A DNA stretch of 64,000 nt from UBA1479 sp040216635. GTDB lineage: Bacteria > Pseudomonadota > Alphaproteobacteria > Rhodospirillales > Casp-alpha2. This document shows positions 54,013 through 63,333 of the stretch, piece by piece; position 1 is the stretch's first letter, and every line of letters starts with the position of its first letter. Under the pieces are notes generated by a model. It was not told the DNA's origin and searched no databases. It saw nothing but the letters and a program-made list of their open reading frames with translations. The DNA lies in the NCBI GenBank assembly GCA_040216635.1, contig JAVJOU010000026.1, positions 124,001 through 188,000 on the forward strand. Reading direction: 5' to 3'. The position numbers and the translations under genes are program-made.

Positions 54013-54761
54013 TCGGAAGTGACGCCGTCCATGCCACAATTCAGGCACGCATGACTTCATCGCGCCTTCCGGGCAAGGTCCTGATGCCGGCGGCGGGGAA
54101 ACCCCTGCTACACCACATGGTCGAGCGTTTGCACAAAGTGACGGCTATCGACAAAGTTATCATTGCTACCACGACCAACTCGGAAGACGACCCTGTTGCC
54201 GAACTGGCTGAAAAAACTGGTGCCGGCCTGTACCGGGGCAGTGAAGATGACGTGCTGTCTCGCGTGTTGGACGCAACAGTCGCCCATGGTACGGACATTC
54301 TTGTACAAACGACCGGCGATTGCCCGTTGATCGACCCGGAAATCATCGGTCAAGTGATCGACCATTACGTCGCCACCGAATGCGACTACACTTCCAACAC
54401 ATTGATACGCTCATATCCGATCGGCATGGATACTCAAATCTACCGGCGAACGGTCCTGGAAGATGTGGCATCGCGAACACAGGATCCTGTCGACCGCGAA
54501 CACGTCAGCGCCTATATCTACCATCACCCAGAGCGGTACAGCTTGAGCAACCTGCACGCACCGGACGACATGACCGATCCCATGCTGCGTCTGACCCTGG
54601 ACACGCCGGAAGACTACGAAGTGATCTGGCGGATTTACGAAGCGCTGTACCCAGCGAATCCCGATTTTACCTTGGCGGATATCCTGGCCCTGTTGAAACG
54701 CAATCCCGATTGGCGCGCCATCAACGATCAAGTCGAGCACAAATGGCTACGTCGACCGTGA
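54009..54761 (+). CDS. SpsF-type cytidylyltransferase 2
   Basis: 250 residues. TIQARMTSSRLPGKVL is the nucleotide-binding loop and TTGDCPLIDPEII the metal-binding strand. It is followed immediately by PseG, the same order as the SpsF-SpsG pair of Bacillus spore-coat loci. No PseF orthologue is visible, so this protein is the leading candidate for making CMP-pseudaminate. Overlaps both neighbours. Confidence 0.8.
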   Translation: MIGSDAVHATIQARMTSSRLPGKVLMPAAGKPLLHHMVERLHKVTAIDKVIIATTTNSEDDPVAELAEKTGAGLYRGSEDDVLSRVLDATVAHGTDILVQTTGDCPLIDPEIIGQVIDHYVATECDYTSNTLIRSYPIGMDTQIYRRTVLEDVASRTQDPVDREHVSAYIYHHPERYSLSNLHAPDDMTDPMLRLTLDTPEDYEVIWRIYEALYPANPDFTLADILALLKRNPDWRAINDQVEHKWLRRP

Positions 54762-55822
54762 CAACTCAGGCTTTATTCCGCACGGATGCCTCGCCAACGA
54801 TAGGCGGCGGCCATGTCATGCGGTGCTTGGCCCTGGCACAGGTTCTCAGCATGCGGGGCTGGCAGTGTGAATTTATGACCGGAGAAAAGAGCCTAGAAAC
54901 GGTCCCCCAACTGGCGCGCTCTGACCATAAGGTCACTGTCCTGACAGCAGATTGTCTCACCGACCCCGCCGCACTGAAGGAACGGCGTGGCAGCCCTGCA
55001 GCGCTTCTTGTCGTCGATCATTATGGCCTTGACGCGGCCTATGAAACACCCTTGCGCGGGAGCGCCAAAACGCTTCTGGTGATCGATGATCTGGCCGACC
55101 GTCCGCATAACTGTGACATCCTTTTGGATCAGACATTCGGCCGCGACGTCCATGCCTACAAGGATCTGGTCCCAAAACATTGCCGCATCCTGACAACCAG
55201 CCGCCATGCCCTTTTGCGGCCTGAATTCGCGGCACAACGGCAAAAGGCCTTGGCACGCAGACAAGAGGCGCCTGCCGTTGCCCGGATTCTCATCTCGATG
55301 GGTATGACCGACCCCAACAACGATACCTGTACGGCCCTAAGCGCCATCGAGGCCGCCGGAGCAGACTCGGCGGTGGATGTGATCCTTGGCCCCAGCGCCC
55401 CCCACCTGCCGGCGGTCCGCAACATGTCCCGCTCCATGAGCACCGAGGTCACCATCCATGTCGATCCCGACAATGTCGCAGATTTGGTCACCGCCGCGGA
55501 TGTCGCCATCGGTGCCGGCGGCAGCGCATCCTGGGAACGGTGCTGTTTGGGCCTGCCTACCCTGGTTTTCACCTACGGGCCTGTTCAGAAATTGGTGGTT
55601 CGTGAGCTGGAGCGCGCGAGGGCCATCGTTCTGGTGCCGCCGGGACCGGATTCTATTGTCCAGCGCCTAGCCGAATACCTGCACCACCTGATGACCGACC
55701 AACCGCGCCGCCGGGAAATGGCACAGGCAGCGGCAGCGCTCTGCGATGGAATGGGGGCAAATCGCGTCGCCCGGGCCATCGAAACCCTGACAAAACCACG
55801 CTTTTATGAAGCCGGTCATTGA
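54758..55822 (+). CDS. pseG: UDP-2,4-diacetamido-2,4,6-trideoxy-altropyranose hydrolase, PseG
   Basis: 354 residues. FRTDASPTIGGGHVMRCLALA is shared with PseG/SpsG; the LLVVDHYGLD and LVIDDLADRP segments, GMTDPNNDT and IGAGGSASWERCCLGLP are equally typical. It removes UDP from the pseudaminic acid precursor. GTG 54758 is chosen because it forms a GTGA overlap and leaves the usual short N-terminus; ATG 54743 is an alternative. The last Pse enzyme, PseI, is 4.5 kb downstream. Confidence 0.87.
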   Translation: MTTQALFRTDASPTIGGGHVMRCLALAQVLSMRGWQCEFMTGEKSLETVPQLARSDHKVTVLTADCLTDPAALKERRGSPAALLVVDHYGLDAAYETPLRGSAKTLLVIDDLADRPHNCDILLDQTFGRDVHAYKDLVPKHCRILTTSRHALLRPEFAAQRQKALARRQEAPAVARILISMGMTDPNNDTCTALSAIEAAGADSAVDVILGPSAPHLPAVRNMSRSMSTEVTIHVDPDNVADLVTAADVAIGAGGSASWERCCLGLPTLVFTYGPVQKLVVRELERARAIVLVPPGPDSIVQRLAEYLHHLMTDQPRRREMAQAAAALCDGMGANRVARAIETLTKPRFYEAGH

Positions 55823-55934
55823 TCGCCCGGATGATGTTTCCCATATGCCGAATAGCCGAGTGCGGCAGGAGGAATTTCTTGCTATCTTATTGTAACGCCT
55901 TTACCCATTCAGCCTTGATTGAGGTGCCGAGAGG

Positions 55935-57794
55935 ATGACCGAAACGCTATTGAAACCGGCCGGGTCCACTGAGCCAACGCGTCGTCCAAAAGCGATCGAA
56001 CGGGCTTTGTTGATCTACCCATTCGCGATCTCGGATTCCTATAATCTGAATTCCGTCCTAGAAGGCGGCTCTTTCGCCGAAGCGCCCCTCGGCCTGGGCT
56101 ACATCTCGTCTTATATTCAGCGCAATGTCCCCGACCTCGAGGTTCGAATTGTTGATGCTAACGCCATGGCCATCAAGCACATCCTGGCGACCAAAACCGT
56201 TGATATGGATGAGCTCTACAGCATGCTGCGCGATGAGGTCGCCGATTTTGATCCCGATATTGTCGGCATAAGTTGCCTGTTCCACAACATCGCACCGTCG
56301 GCCCATGCCGCAACCCGCGCGGCCCGTGAAATCGCGCCGGACAGCGTTATCGTGATGGGCGGAAATTATCCGGCCGGCTCGCCCGAAATCGCCCTGGCGG
56401 ACGAAGCCTTGGATTTCATCGTCCTGTCGGAAGGCGAACAATCTTTCTCGACATTGATCGAATGCCTGCGCAACGGGTTTGAACCAAACGAGCATGTCGA
56501 CGGCATCATGTTCCGCGATACCGCTCTTAATCGTATAGCACCGCCGCTATCGACCGATGGGGACGACATTGTTGATGAAATTCTGTCGACACCTAAGCTG
56601 AACTTCCCCAAATCCTTGGAGGGCTATCCCTGGCCCGACCGCAAGGATGTGGACATCGGTTTTTACGCTTCTTATTCCCGCCACTTCGCCTTCCGCACCA
56701 TGGAGCACAAAGACGTGCGCCTAGCGACGATGACGGCGTCACGGGGCTGCCCGTTCAAATGTAGTTTCTGTTCATCAAAGGATTTTTGGGGCCTGCAAAT
56801 TCGCTATCGCGAGCCCATAGATGTGGTCAACGAGATGGAAATGTTGGTCGATCAATTCGACATCAACACCTTCATCTTCAACGATGACAACATCATGTTT
56901 AATCGCAAGAGCGTAATTGCTCTTTGCGATGAGATTAAACGCCGGAATCTGAAAATCCGATGGCTGTCTGGCGGTGGCATACAGGTATCTTCCATGAAGC
57001 CGGATGTCGTCCAGGCGTTGATCGAGACCGGTCTGAATCAATTCAACCTGGCGATCGAAACCGGCAACCCCGAAACCCTGAAACGTATCAATAAACCGCT
57101 GGCCGAAGGTGTCGCAGAAAAAGTCATCGCCGAAATTCGAAAATACGACAACATCTGGATCGGCTCCAACTTTATCACCGGGTTCTATTTCGAAACCTTA
57201 GAAGACATTCAATCAACGCTGGATTACGCCGGGTCCCTCGACCTGGATTGGCGATCAATCTATGCCTTCCAACCGCTCCCCGGGACCGAAGATTTCCGCG
57301 CCAGCGTCGCCCGCGGCTATATCGAGGAGTGGGACATTTGGTCCGAAGGTAAATTCGGCGATCTGGTTTCTCTTACAACGGAAAATTTCACCGCCGAACA
57401 GGTCCGCAGCATGAACTACTACGCGAACCTGAAACATAACTTCATCAACAATCGCAACCTGAACCTCAATCCACGCCAGGCCATCAAAGACTTCAACTAC
57501 GTGATTGAGATGGTGCCCGACCATGCGGTCGCTCTGTATTGCCGCGCCATCGCGAAATGGAACCTGGGTGATTTCGACAGTTCGAACACAGACCTGGAAC
57601 GTGCCCGCGAGATTGCCGAAGCAACGCGGCACCTCAAGAAAAGCGCTTTCAAGAGCAACATTGCCATGACCAACGTGGAATTGGTCTGGGTCGATTATTT
57701 CGAACGATTGGGTGTCGATCTCTCACTACCACTTACGGGCGCCAAGCAGGCCATCGGCATCACCGAGGCCGAGTCTCGTCAGGGACTTGCCTAG
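55935..57794 (+). CDS. B12-binding-domain radical SAM protein 2
   Basis: 619 residues. An N-terminal cobalamin-binding-like domain (about 20-190; VGISCLFHNIAPSAHAA, VIVMGGNYPAGSPE) precedes the radical SAM motif C272, C276, C279 (CPFKCSFC). The C-terminal region (about 505-600) looks like a short tetratricopeptide-type helical repeat (YVIEMVPDHAVALYCRAIAKWNLGDFD). It is more than 80 residues longer than the B12 radical SAM protein at 38981. GAGGTG lies nine bases before the ATG. Probably a C-methylase or skeletal-modifying enzyme; substrate unknown. Confidence 0.8.
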   Translation: MTETLLKPAGSTEPTRRPKAIERALLIYPFAISDSYNLNSVLEGGSFAEAPLGLGYISSYIQRNVPDLEVRIVDANAMAIKHILATKTVDMDELYSMLRDEVADFDPDIVGISCLFHNIAPSAHAATRAAREIAPDSVIVMGGNYPAGSPEIALADEALDFIVLSEGEQSFSTLIECLRNGFEPNEHVDGIMFRDTALNRIAPPLSTDGDDIVDEILSTPKLNFPKSLEGYPWPDRKDVDIGFYASYSRHFAFRTMEHKDVRLATMTASRGCPFKCSFCSSKDFWGLQIRYREPIDVVNEMEMLVDQFDINTFIFNDDNIMFNRKSVIALCDEIKRRNLKIRWLSGGGIQVSSMKPDVVQALIETGLNQFNLAIETGNPETLKRINKPLAEGVAEKVIAEIRKYDNIWIGSNFITGFYFETLEDIQSTLDYAGSLDLDWRSIYAFQPLPGTEDFRASVARGYIEEWDIWSEGKFGDLVSLTTENFTAEQVRSMNYYANLKHNFINNRNLNLNPRQAIKDFNYVIEMVPDHAVALYCRAIAKWNLGDFDSSNTDLERAREIAEATRHLKKSAFKSNIAMTNVELVWVDYFERLGVDLSLPLTGAKQAIGITEAESRQGLA

Positions 57795-57852
57795 GCTCAT
57801 CAACACTGCGCAAACATATCCGCGCTGCGCCACATAAAGACGACACAGGCAT

Positions 57853-58674
57853 TTGCATATTCTGATCACGGGCGCCCAAGGGTTCCTGGGCCAAACCACG
57901 CAGCGTCTTGCCGCCGCCAGCGGGCATGATGTGACCGCGACCGCGCGCACAAACGCCATGAACTGCATTCCCCTAGATTTGGGAAATACAGCAGGATTGC
58001 TGGCGCTACTCGAACGCACTAACCCAGATGTGATTATCAATTGCGCCGCCCAGGTCACTTTTGAAACGGGGACGCTGGCCGATCAATTCGCCGTCAATAG
58101 CCTGATGCCAAGCGTACTCGCTGCCTGGTGCGCCCGAACGAAACAACATCTCGTGCATGTGTCCTCTGCCGCCGTCGCCGGCATTACCTGTCGCGAAATC
58201 ACCGGCACAACTCCGGCTGCGCCGGACACGGATTACGGACAGGCCAAATGTCTGGCAGAGAACATGGTTATGGCCTCGGGCGCCTCCGCAGCCTGCATTC
58301 GGTTTGGCGGCATTTTCGGCTATCCCGGGCCGCCTCACCTTGGCCTCAACAAGGCTATCGCCGCCGCACGTGACAGCAACATTCATCCCACGATCGTTGG
58401 CACCGGTAAGGCGCGCCGCAACTACATCCACGTAGAGGATGCCGCCCGGATACTGATTCATTGCGCCACCGAGAAGGTCACCGGCATATTGGCAGCGGGT
58501 GGCCGCGACGAATTGACAATCTCCGAAATCATGACTCGTTTGAGCGATACGTTTTTCGACAATGAGCCGCCTACATACACGGACGGCCCAGAAGCCGCCG
58601 ATCAGATCGTCCTGACGAGTGCGGGCTTACCGATCGGCGGGACCTTTGAGGACGGTTTGGAGCGTTGCCGATGA
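57853..58674 (+). CDS. NAD-dependent epimerase/reductase
   Basis: 273 residues from a TTG start; the second residue onward (HILITGAQGFLGQ) is the conserved cofactor strand, so no better start is possible. VHVSSAAVAG and YGQAKCLAE supply Ser and Tyr-x3-Lys; RRNYIHVEDAA the substrate half. A nucleotide-sugar reductase or epimerase. Translationally coupled to the phosphoesterase gene. Confidence 0.78.
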   Translation: MHILITGAQGFLGQTTQRLAAASGHDVTATARTNAMNCIPLDLGNTAGLLALLERTNPDVIINCAAQVTFETGTLADQFAVNSLMPSVLAAWCARTKQHLVHVSSAAVAGITCREITGTTPAAPDTDYGQAKCLAENMVMASGASAACIRFGGIFGYPGPPHLGLNKAIAAARDSNIHPTIVGTGKARRNYIHVEDAARILIHCATEKVTGILAAGGRDELTISEIMTRLSDTFFDNEPPTYTDGPEAADQIVLTSAGLPIGGTFEDGLERCR

Positions 58675-59366
58675 AAGTTGCCCTACTTGCTGACATCCAT
58701 GGCAACGCCCCTGCACTTGAATGCGTTCTGGACGCGGCGCGCTCCGAAGGCGTTGGCCGCCTGCTCATCGCCGGCGACATGGTCGGCTATTACTATGACA
58801 TTGTCCGCGTCATGGACCTGTTGACGGATTGGGACTGGGTGGCAGTCCAAGGCAATCACGAAGACATGCTTGCCCGCGTGCGCGATGGCCGCGATGCGAC
58901 TACCGTGCGTGCCCGTTATGGGTCGGCCATCGACCGCGCGGTTATGGAATTAAGCCCCGTGCAATTGGACTTTCTAACCGACCTGCCATCGACACGGAAA
59001 CTCGATATCGATGGAATCCGAGTGCTCATATGCCACGGGTCGCCGTGGGATCGCGACACCTATGTCTATCCGGATTCAAAAAAATCCGTGCGCGATCAGT
59101 TCTTTGAAACGAACGCCGATTTAATTCTGTTCGGCCACTCTCATTATCCCGTTCACTGGCGATCAGGCAATGCCCAGGCCGTGAACCCTGGGTCCGTCGG
59201 CCAACCCCGCGACCGGAAGCCTGGCGCCTGCTGGGCCCTTTGGAACACCGGGACTGGTACCGTCAGCATGCGTCGCGAAGCCTATGATCCAGCTCCGCTG
59301 ATCGCCGCCTGTGCCGCCAACGACCCTCATCTGACCTATCTGTCTGAAGTCTTAACCCGCCGATGA
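58671..59366 (+). CDS. Metallophosphoesterase (YfcE/calcineurin-like)
   Basis: 231 residues. Metal-binding motifs are complete and in order: ADIHGN, AGDMVGYY, QGNHEDM, ICHGSPWD and FGHSHYP, followed by VNPGSVGQPRD. Such enzymes hydrolyse phosphomonoesters or diesters. Within a nonulosonate subcluster it might dephosphorylate a sugar phosphate. ATGA overlaps on both sides tie it to the epimerase and the ATP-grasp protein. Confidence 0.83.
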   Translation: MKVALLADIHGNAPALECVLDAARSEGVGRLLIAGDMVGYYYDIVRVMDLLTDWDWVAVQGNHEDMLARVRDGRDATTVRARYGSAIDRAVMELSPVQLDFLTDLPSTRKLDIDGIRVLICHGSPWDRDTYVYPDSKKSVRDQFFETNADLILFGHSHYPVHWRSGNAQAVNPGSVGQPRDRKPGACWALWNTGTGTVSMRREAYDPAPLIAACAANDPHLTYLSEVLTRR

Positions 59367-60325
59367 CAGCCCCCCGAATTCTGATTACCGGCGCCAACGG
59401 AGACATTGCCAACGCCGTAGCACGCGCCTTGACCGACGCCTTTCCAGGCATTCTCCTCTGGGGCACAGACCTGGGCGGCGAATGGCCGGGACGGTGCGTA
59501 TTCGAACGCGTAGAAACCGTGCCGCAGGCCGACGATCAAGACTATCCGAAACGTCTTACAGAGGTCGCACAGGCCATGGGCGCCGATCTGGTCATTCCCG
59601 CGACCGAGCCTGAATTATCTCGCTTGGCGACTGAGCACATGCCCGCCGCCGAATTACCTTTATTGATGAACACGCCGGAAGTCATCCGCCGGTTTCTCGA
59701 TAAAATGGCAACCTCGGATTGGTTGACCGAAGTTGGGGTCGATGTGCCAGCGACACGCCTTCTTGCCGACGCGCATAAGAATGATCTGCCGTTGATGATA
59801 AAACCCCGCCGGAGCAGTGGTTCGCGCGGCCTGGAGATCGTTCGCACAGCGGCGCATCTGGCTTTTTGCCAAACGGTGCGCGATGGAGACAGCATTGCAC
59901 AAGAGCTTCTGGAAACAGAGGACTGTGAATTTACCTGCGCCTTGTTTCGCCATGGCGACACAATCCAAACCCTCATCATGCGTCGCTGGCTGGTCGGCGG
60001 CCTGACAGGCCGCATGGTCATCGAAGACCACCCGGAAATCACCGATCTTCTTATGCGTATCGGTAAACGTCTGCCCGAAACGGCGGCAGTCAATGTGCAA
60101 CTCCGTCAGGTCGGCAATCGCTTCTCCGTATTCGAAATCAATCCACGTCTGTCCAGCACCACCATGATGCGTCATAGGGTCGGCTTCCAAGACGCTCAAT
60201 GGTGGGTTGCCGCGCACCTGTGGAACCAAGCACCACCACCTTTCACGCCACCCGTGGGAACCTGGGTCTACCGTACTTACGGTGAAATCCTGGTCCCTCA
60301 GAGAACCTCTGACCATGACCATTGA
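59363..60325 (+). CDS. ATP-grasp protein (CarB-like)
   Basis: 320 residues. ILITGANGDIANAVA forms an N-terminal Rossmann-like pre-ATP-grasp domain; LPLMIKPRRSSGSRGLEIV is the ATP-binding loop and FSVFEINPRLSSTT the Mg-binding strand. ATP-grasp ligases join a carboxylate to an amine or thiol through an acyl phosphate. It sits directly before PseI, and ATP-grasp genes do accompany neuB/pseI homologues elsewhere. It might amidate or aminoacylate a sugar acid; this is inference. Confidence 0.8.
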   Translation: MTAPRILITGANGDIANAVARALTDAFPGILLWGTDLGGEWPGRCVFERVETVPQADDQDYPKRLTEVAQAMGADLVIPATEPELSRLATEHMPAAELPLLMNTPEVIRRFLDKMATSDWLTEVGVDVPATRLLADAHKNDLPLMIKPRRSSGSRGLEIVRTAAHLAFCQTVRDGDSIAQELLETEDCEFTCALFRHGDTIQTLIMRRWLVGGLTGRMVIEDHPEITDLLMRIGKRLPETAAVNVQLRQVGNRFSVFEINPRLSSTTMMRHRVGFQDAQWWVAAHLWNQAPPPFTPPVGTWVYRTYGEILVPQRTSDHDH

Positions 60326-61382
60326 TCGTTCTAAGACTTTCGAGATCGACGGCCGCGCCATCGGGGCCGGCGCGCCGCCTTACATAATCGCCGAAATGTC
60401 GGGAAACCATAACGGCGACAAGGCACGCGCCCTGGCCCTTATCGACGCCGCCGCCGAAATGGGCGCGAATGCGTTGAAGCTTCAGACCTATACAGCCGAT
60501 ACCATCACCATCGACCACGACGGGCCCGGCTTCATCGTCGAAGGCGGACTATGGGACGGCAGAACTCTTTACGAACTCTATCAGCAGGCCGCCACGCCCT
60601 GGGATTGGCATCCTGATTTGTTCGCCCGAGGGCGCGAGCGAGGCATCACGGTCTTTTCTTCGCCGTTTGATGAAACCGCCGTCGACTTCCTTGAAGAGCT
60701 TGACTGCCCGGCATACAAGATCGCCTCGTTCGAGGCTATGGATCTCCCATTGGTCCGTAAGGTCGCGGCGACAGGAAAACCATTGCTTGTATCGACCGGT
60801 ATGGTCACGGCAGAGGAAATCGGCGAACTGCTGCGCACCTTGGACGACATCAACCCGGTCGCCCTTTTGCACTGTGTCAGCGCATATCCGGCGCCGATCG
60901 AAGCATCGAACGTTCGCACCATTCCTGAACTGGTCGCACGCTGCGGTACAGTCGTTGGCCTGTCGGATCACACCCCTGGCACAGCCGTTGCCGTCGCCGC
61001 CGTCAGCCTAGGTGCAGCCATTGTCGAAAAACACGTTTGTCTAGCCCGCGCCGAGGGTGGGGTCGACAGCGCCTTTTCATTGGAGCCGGCAGAGCTGGGA
61101 ACCCTGGTCAACGATTGCAGAAATGCCTGGGCGGCATTGGGTGAGGTGCAAATCGGCCGACAAAGCGCGGCGGCCTCAAGCTCCGTATTCCGGCGCTCAC
61201 TCTATGCCGTCGCCGATATTCCGGCCGGTGGTGAATTAACTTCCGCGAACGTGCGTTCAATCAGGCCGGGGCACGGCTTAGCCCCAAAACATCTTGAAGA
61301 TGTTCTGGGTCGCAAAGCGACGCAGGATATTGCTTTCGGGACACCACTGTCCTGGGACTTGATTACTGATTCACTGGACTGA
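60315..61382 (+). CDS. pseI: Pseudaminic acid synthase, PseI
   Basis: 355 residues from ATG 60315, which overlaps the ATP-grasp stop by 11 bases; the frame is open further upstream but without homology. YIIAEMSGNHNGD, LKLQTYTADT, GLWDGRTLYELYQQA and TPWDW are PseI hallmarks and differ from the NeuB-type protein at 10752. VEKHVCLARAEGGVDSAFS and a C-terminal SAF domain complete it. It condenses phosphoenolpyruvate with 2,4-diacetamido-2,4,6-trideoxy-L-altrose (or an acyl analogue) to give the nonulosonic acid. Confidence 0.9.
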   Translation: MTIDRSKTFEIDGRAIGAGAPPYIIAEMSGNHNGDKARALALIDAAAEMGANALKLQTYTADTITIDHDGPGFIVEGGLWDGRTLYELYQQAATPWDWHPDLFARGRERGITVFSSPFDETAVDFLEELDCPAYKIASFEAMDLPLVRKVAATGKPLLVSTGMVTAEEIGELLRTLDDINPVALLHCVSAYPAPIEASNVRTIPELVARCGTVVGLSDHTPGTAVAVAAVSLGAAIVEKHVCLARAEGGVDSAFSLEPAELGTLVNDCRNAWAALGEVQIGRQSAAASSSVFRRSLYAVADIPAGGELTSANVRSIRPGHGLAPKHLEDVLGRKATQDIAFGTPLSWDLITDSLD

Positions 61383-61396
61383 CCTCAAGGCCTCCC

Positions 61397-62281
61397 ATGC
61401 TTCAAATCTTTAAATGTATCTTGGTCGGGCTAATCCGTTTGCTTACTTATCCCCTGGGCACAGGCGGGCGTCATCGGCTACTGCGCCTTTTGCGTCTTGG
61501 GATGAAGAACAACGGATTTGACGAAGTCATCGCAAAGATTCCCACACCACGGGGAACGGCGCGGTTCTACTGCCTTGGCGATCTGCCGTTTTGGCGCGCC
61601 CAGACTCTGTTGACCAAAGAACCGGAAACCATCGAATGGATCGACGGCTTCGAAGATGGCTCGACCCTCTACGATATCGGGGCCAACGTCGGCATCTACA
61701 CGATCTATGCGGCACTTAATCCAAAAATACGTGTCCTGGCGTTCGAGCCATTGGCTGCAAACTATTATCTTTTGAATCGTAACATCGAAGAGAACGGCCT
61801 GTCGGAAACGGTCAGCGCCTATTGCCTGGCCATGAACGATACGGAAATGACCGGCCGTTTCCATGTTCGAGATACAGGTTTCGGCTCCGCTCTTTCCAGT
61901 TTCGCCGAAGCCATCGACCACAACGGTGATGTTTTTACCGCCCAGTATGAACAGGGTATGATCGGCATGACGCTCGACGGTTTCATACAGCGCTTTTCTC
62001 CCCCGTTTCCCGATCACATTAAGATCGACGTCGACGGCATCGAAAACAAGATCATCAACGGGGCCGCCCGCACCCTGGCTGATCCGCGTCTGCGCACCCT
62101 GTCCATCGAACTGGACGCTTCCCGACCAAACTACACCGATGCCGTCATAAGGAACATCGAATCCGCCGGCCTTGCCTTGGTCAGTAAACGCCGCGCGCCG
62201 GAATTGGACGACACACCCTTTGCCCATATCTACAACTATCTTTTTCGCCGCCCTTCCCCGGCTGATGGGCCGACGGCATGA
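61397..62281 (+). CDS. FkbM-family methyltransferase 2
   Basis: 294 residues. A basic, hydrophobic N-terminus (residues about 1-35) could associate with the membrane. Motif I STLYDIGANVGIYT is followed by VLAFEPLAANYYLLNRNI, and PDHIKIDVDGIENKII is the FkbM signature. Probably O-methylates pseudaminic acid or another residue of the glycan. ATGA overlap with the next gene. Confidence 0.83.
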   Translation: MLQIFKCILVGLIRLLTYPLGTGGRHRLLRLLRLGMKNNGFDEVIAKIPTPRGTARFYCLGDLPFWRAQTLLTKEPETIEWIDGFEDGSTLYDIGANVGIYTIYAALNPKIRVLAFEPLAANYYLLNRNIEENGLSETVSAYCLAMNDTEMTGRFHVRDTGFGSALSSFAEAIDHNGDVFTAQYEQGMIGMTLDGFIQRFSPPFPDHIKIDVDGIENKIINGAARTLADPRLRTLSIELDASRPNYTDAVIRNIESAGLALVSKRRAPELDDTPFAHIYNYLFRRPSPADGPTA

Positions 62282-63333
62282 TTGACACACCCATCCGCAT
62301 CGCCATCGCGGGATACGGCGTCGTCGGAAAACGCCGGCGTGAATTCATTGATGCCCACCCGATGCTGAAGACCGTCGCCGTCTGCGACCGCATGTTCAAG
62401 AACGAAGGATACCTGGACGACGGCGTGCCCTATTTCCAAACGCCTGACGCTCTCTTGCGCCAAGATTTTGACGCCTTGTTCGTCTGCATGACCAACGATG
62501 TCGCCCCGGACGTCACCATCGCGGGCCTGGAAAAGGGCGTGCATGTGTTCTGTGAAAAGCCGCCGGGCCGTGATGTTTCCGATATCGAAAGAGTCATCAC
62601 CATTGAACGGAAGCATCCGAATCTGAAATTGAAGTATGGGTTCAACCATCGCTATCACGATTCCGTCCGCGATGCCCTGGCCATGGCGCACAGTGGTGAC
62701 TTTGGCCGCATCATTAACCTGCGCGGTGTCTACGGGAAATCCAAATTCATCAGCTACGGCAAGTTGTCCAGTTGGCGAACGGAACGAAAAATCGCAGGGG
62801 GCGGCATTTTATTGGATCAAGGCATTCACATGGTCGACCTGATGCGCCTGTTCGCCGGCGAGTTCACCCAGTTCCACAGCTTCGTCGCCAACGATTTCTG
62901 GAACCATGACGTCGAAGACAACGCCTATGCCCTGATGCGGACGGAAGCCGGAGTCGTCGGCATGCTTCATTCCAGCGCCACACAATGGCGCCACCGTTTT
63001 AATCTGGACATCACCTTGGAGAAAGGCGGTCTAATTCTCAGCGGCATCTTGTCCGGGTCGAAAAGTTACGGCGCTGAAACGCTGACGGTCGTACATGCCC
63101 ACGATGACGATCAGGGAGACCCCCATGAAGAAGTCTCGCGCTACACCAATGACCCGTCCTGGGAGGACGAGATTTCTGATTTCGCCGATGCCATCGTTAC
63201 GGAGCGCCCGATTTCCGAGGGGTCGTCCGATGACGCGCTGAAGACCATGCAGTTGGTCTACGCCATTTATCATGCCGATCCGGAATGGGCAGCACGCTGG
63301 AATTTGGTCACGACGGGCAGGGGCGACACGTGA
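62278..63333 (+). CDS. Gfo/Idh/MocA-family oxidoreductase 2
   Basis: 351 residues. RIAIAGYGVVGKRR is the NAD(P) loop, FCEKPPG has the catalytic lysine and LLDQGIHMVDLMR the Asp/His motif. Similar oxidoreductases accompany PtmB/neuB homologues in flagellin-glycosylation loci, where they may oxidise a 3- or 4-hydroxyl before amination. The protein is longer by 28 residues than the one at 31048 and shares only the general pattern. GTGA overlap with the final gene. Confidence 0.82.
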   Translation: MIDTPIRIAIAGYGVVGKRRREFIDAHPMLKTVAVCDRMFKNEGYLDDGVPYFQTPDALLRQDFDALFVCMTNDVAPDVTIAGLEKGVHVFCEKPPGRDVSDIERVITIERKHPNLKLKYGFNHRYHDSVRDALAMAHSGDFGRIINLRGVYGKSKFISYGKLSSWRTERKIAGGGILLDQGIHMVDLMRLFAGEFTQFHSFVANDFWNHDVEDNAYALMRTEAGVVGMLHSSATQWRHRFNLDITLEKGGLILSGILSGSKSYGAETLTVVHAHDDDQGDPHEEVSRYTNDPSWEDEISDFADAIVTERPISEGSSDDALKTMQLVYAIYHADPEWAARWNLVTTGRGDT

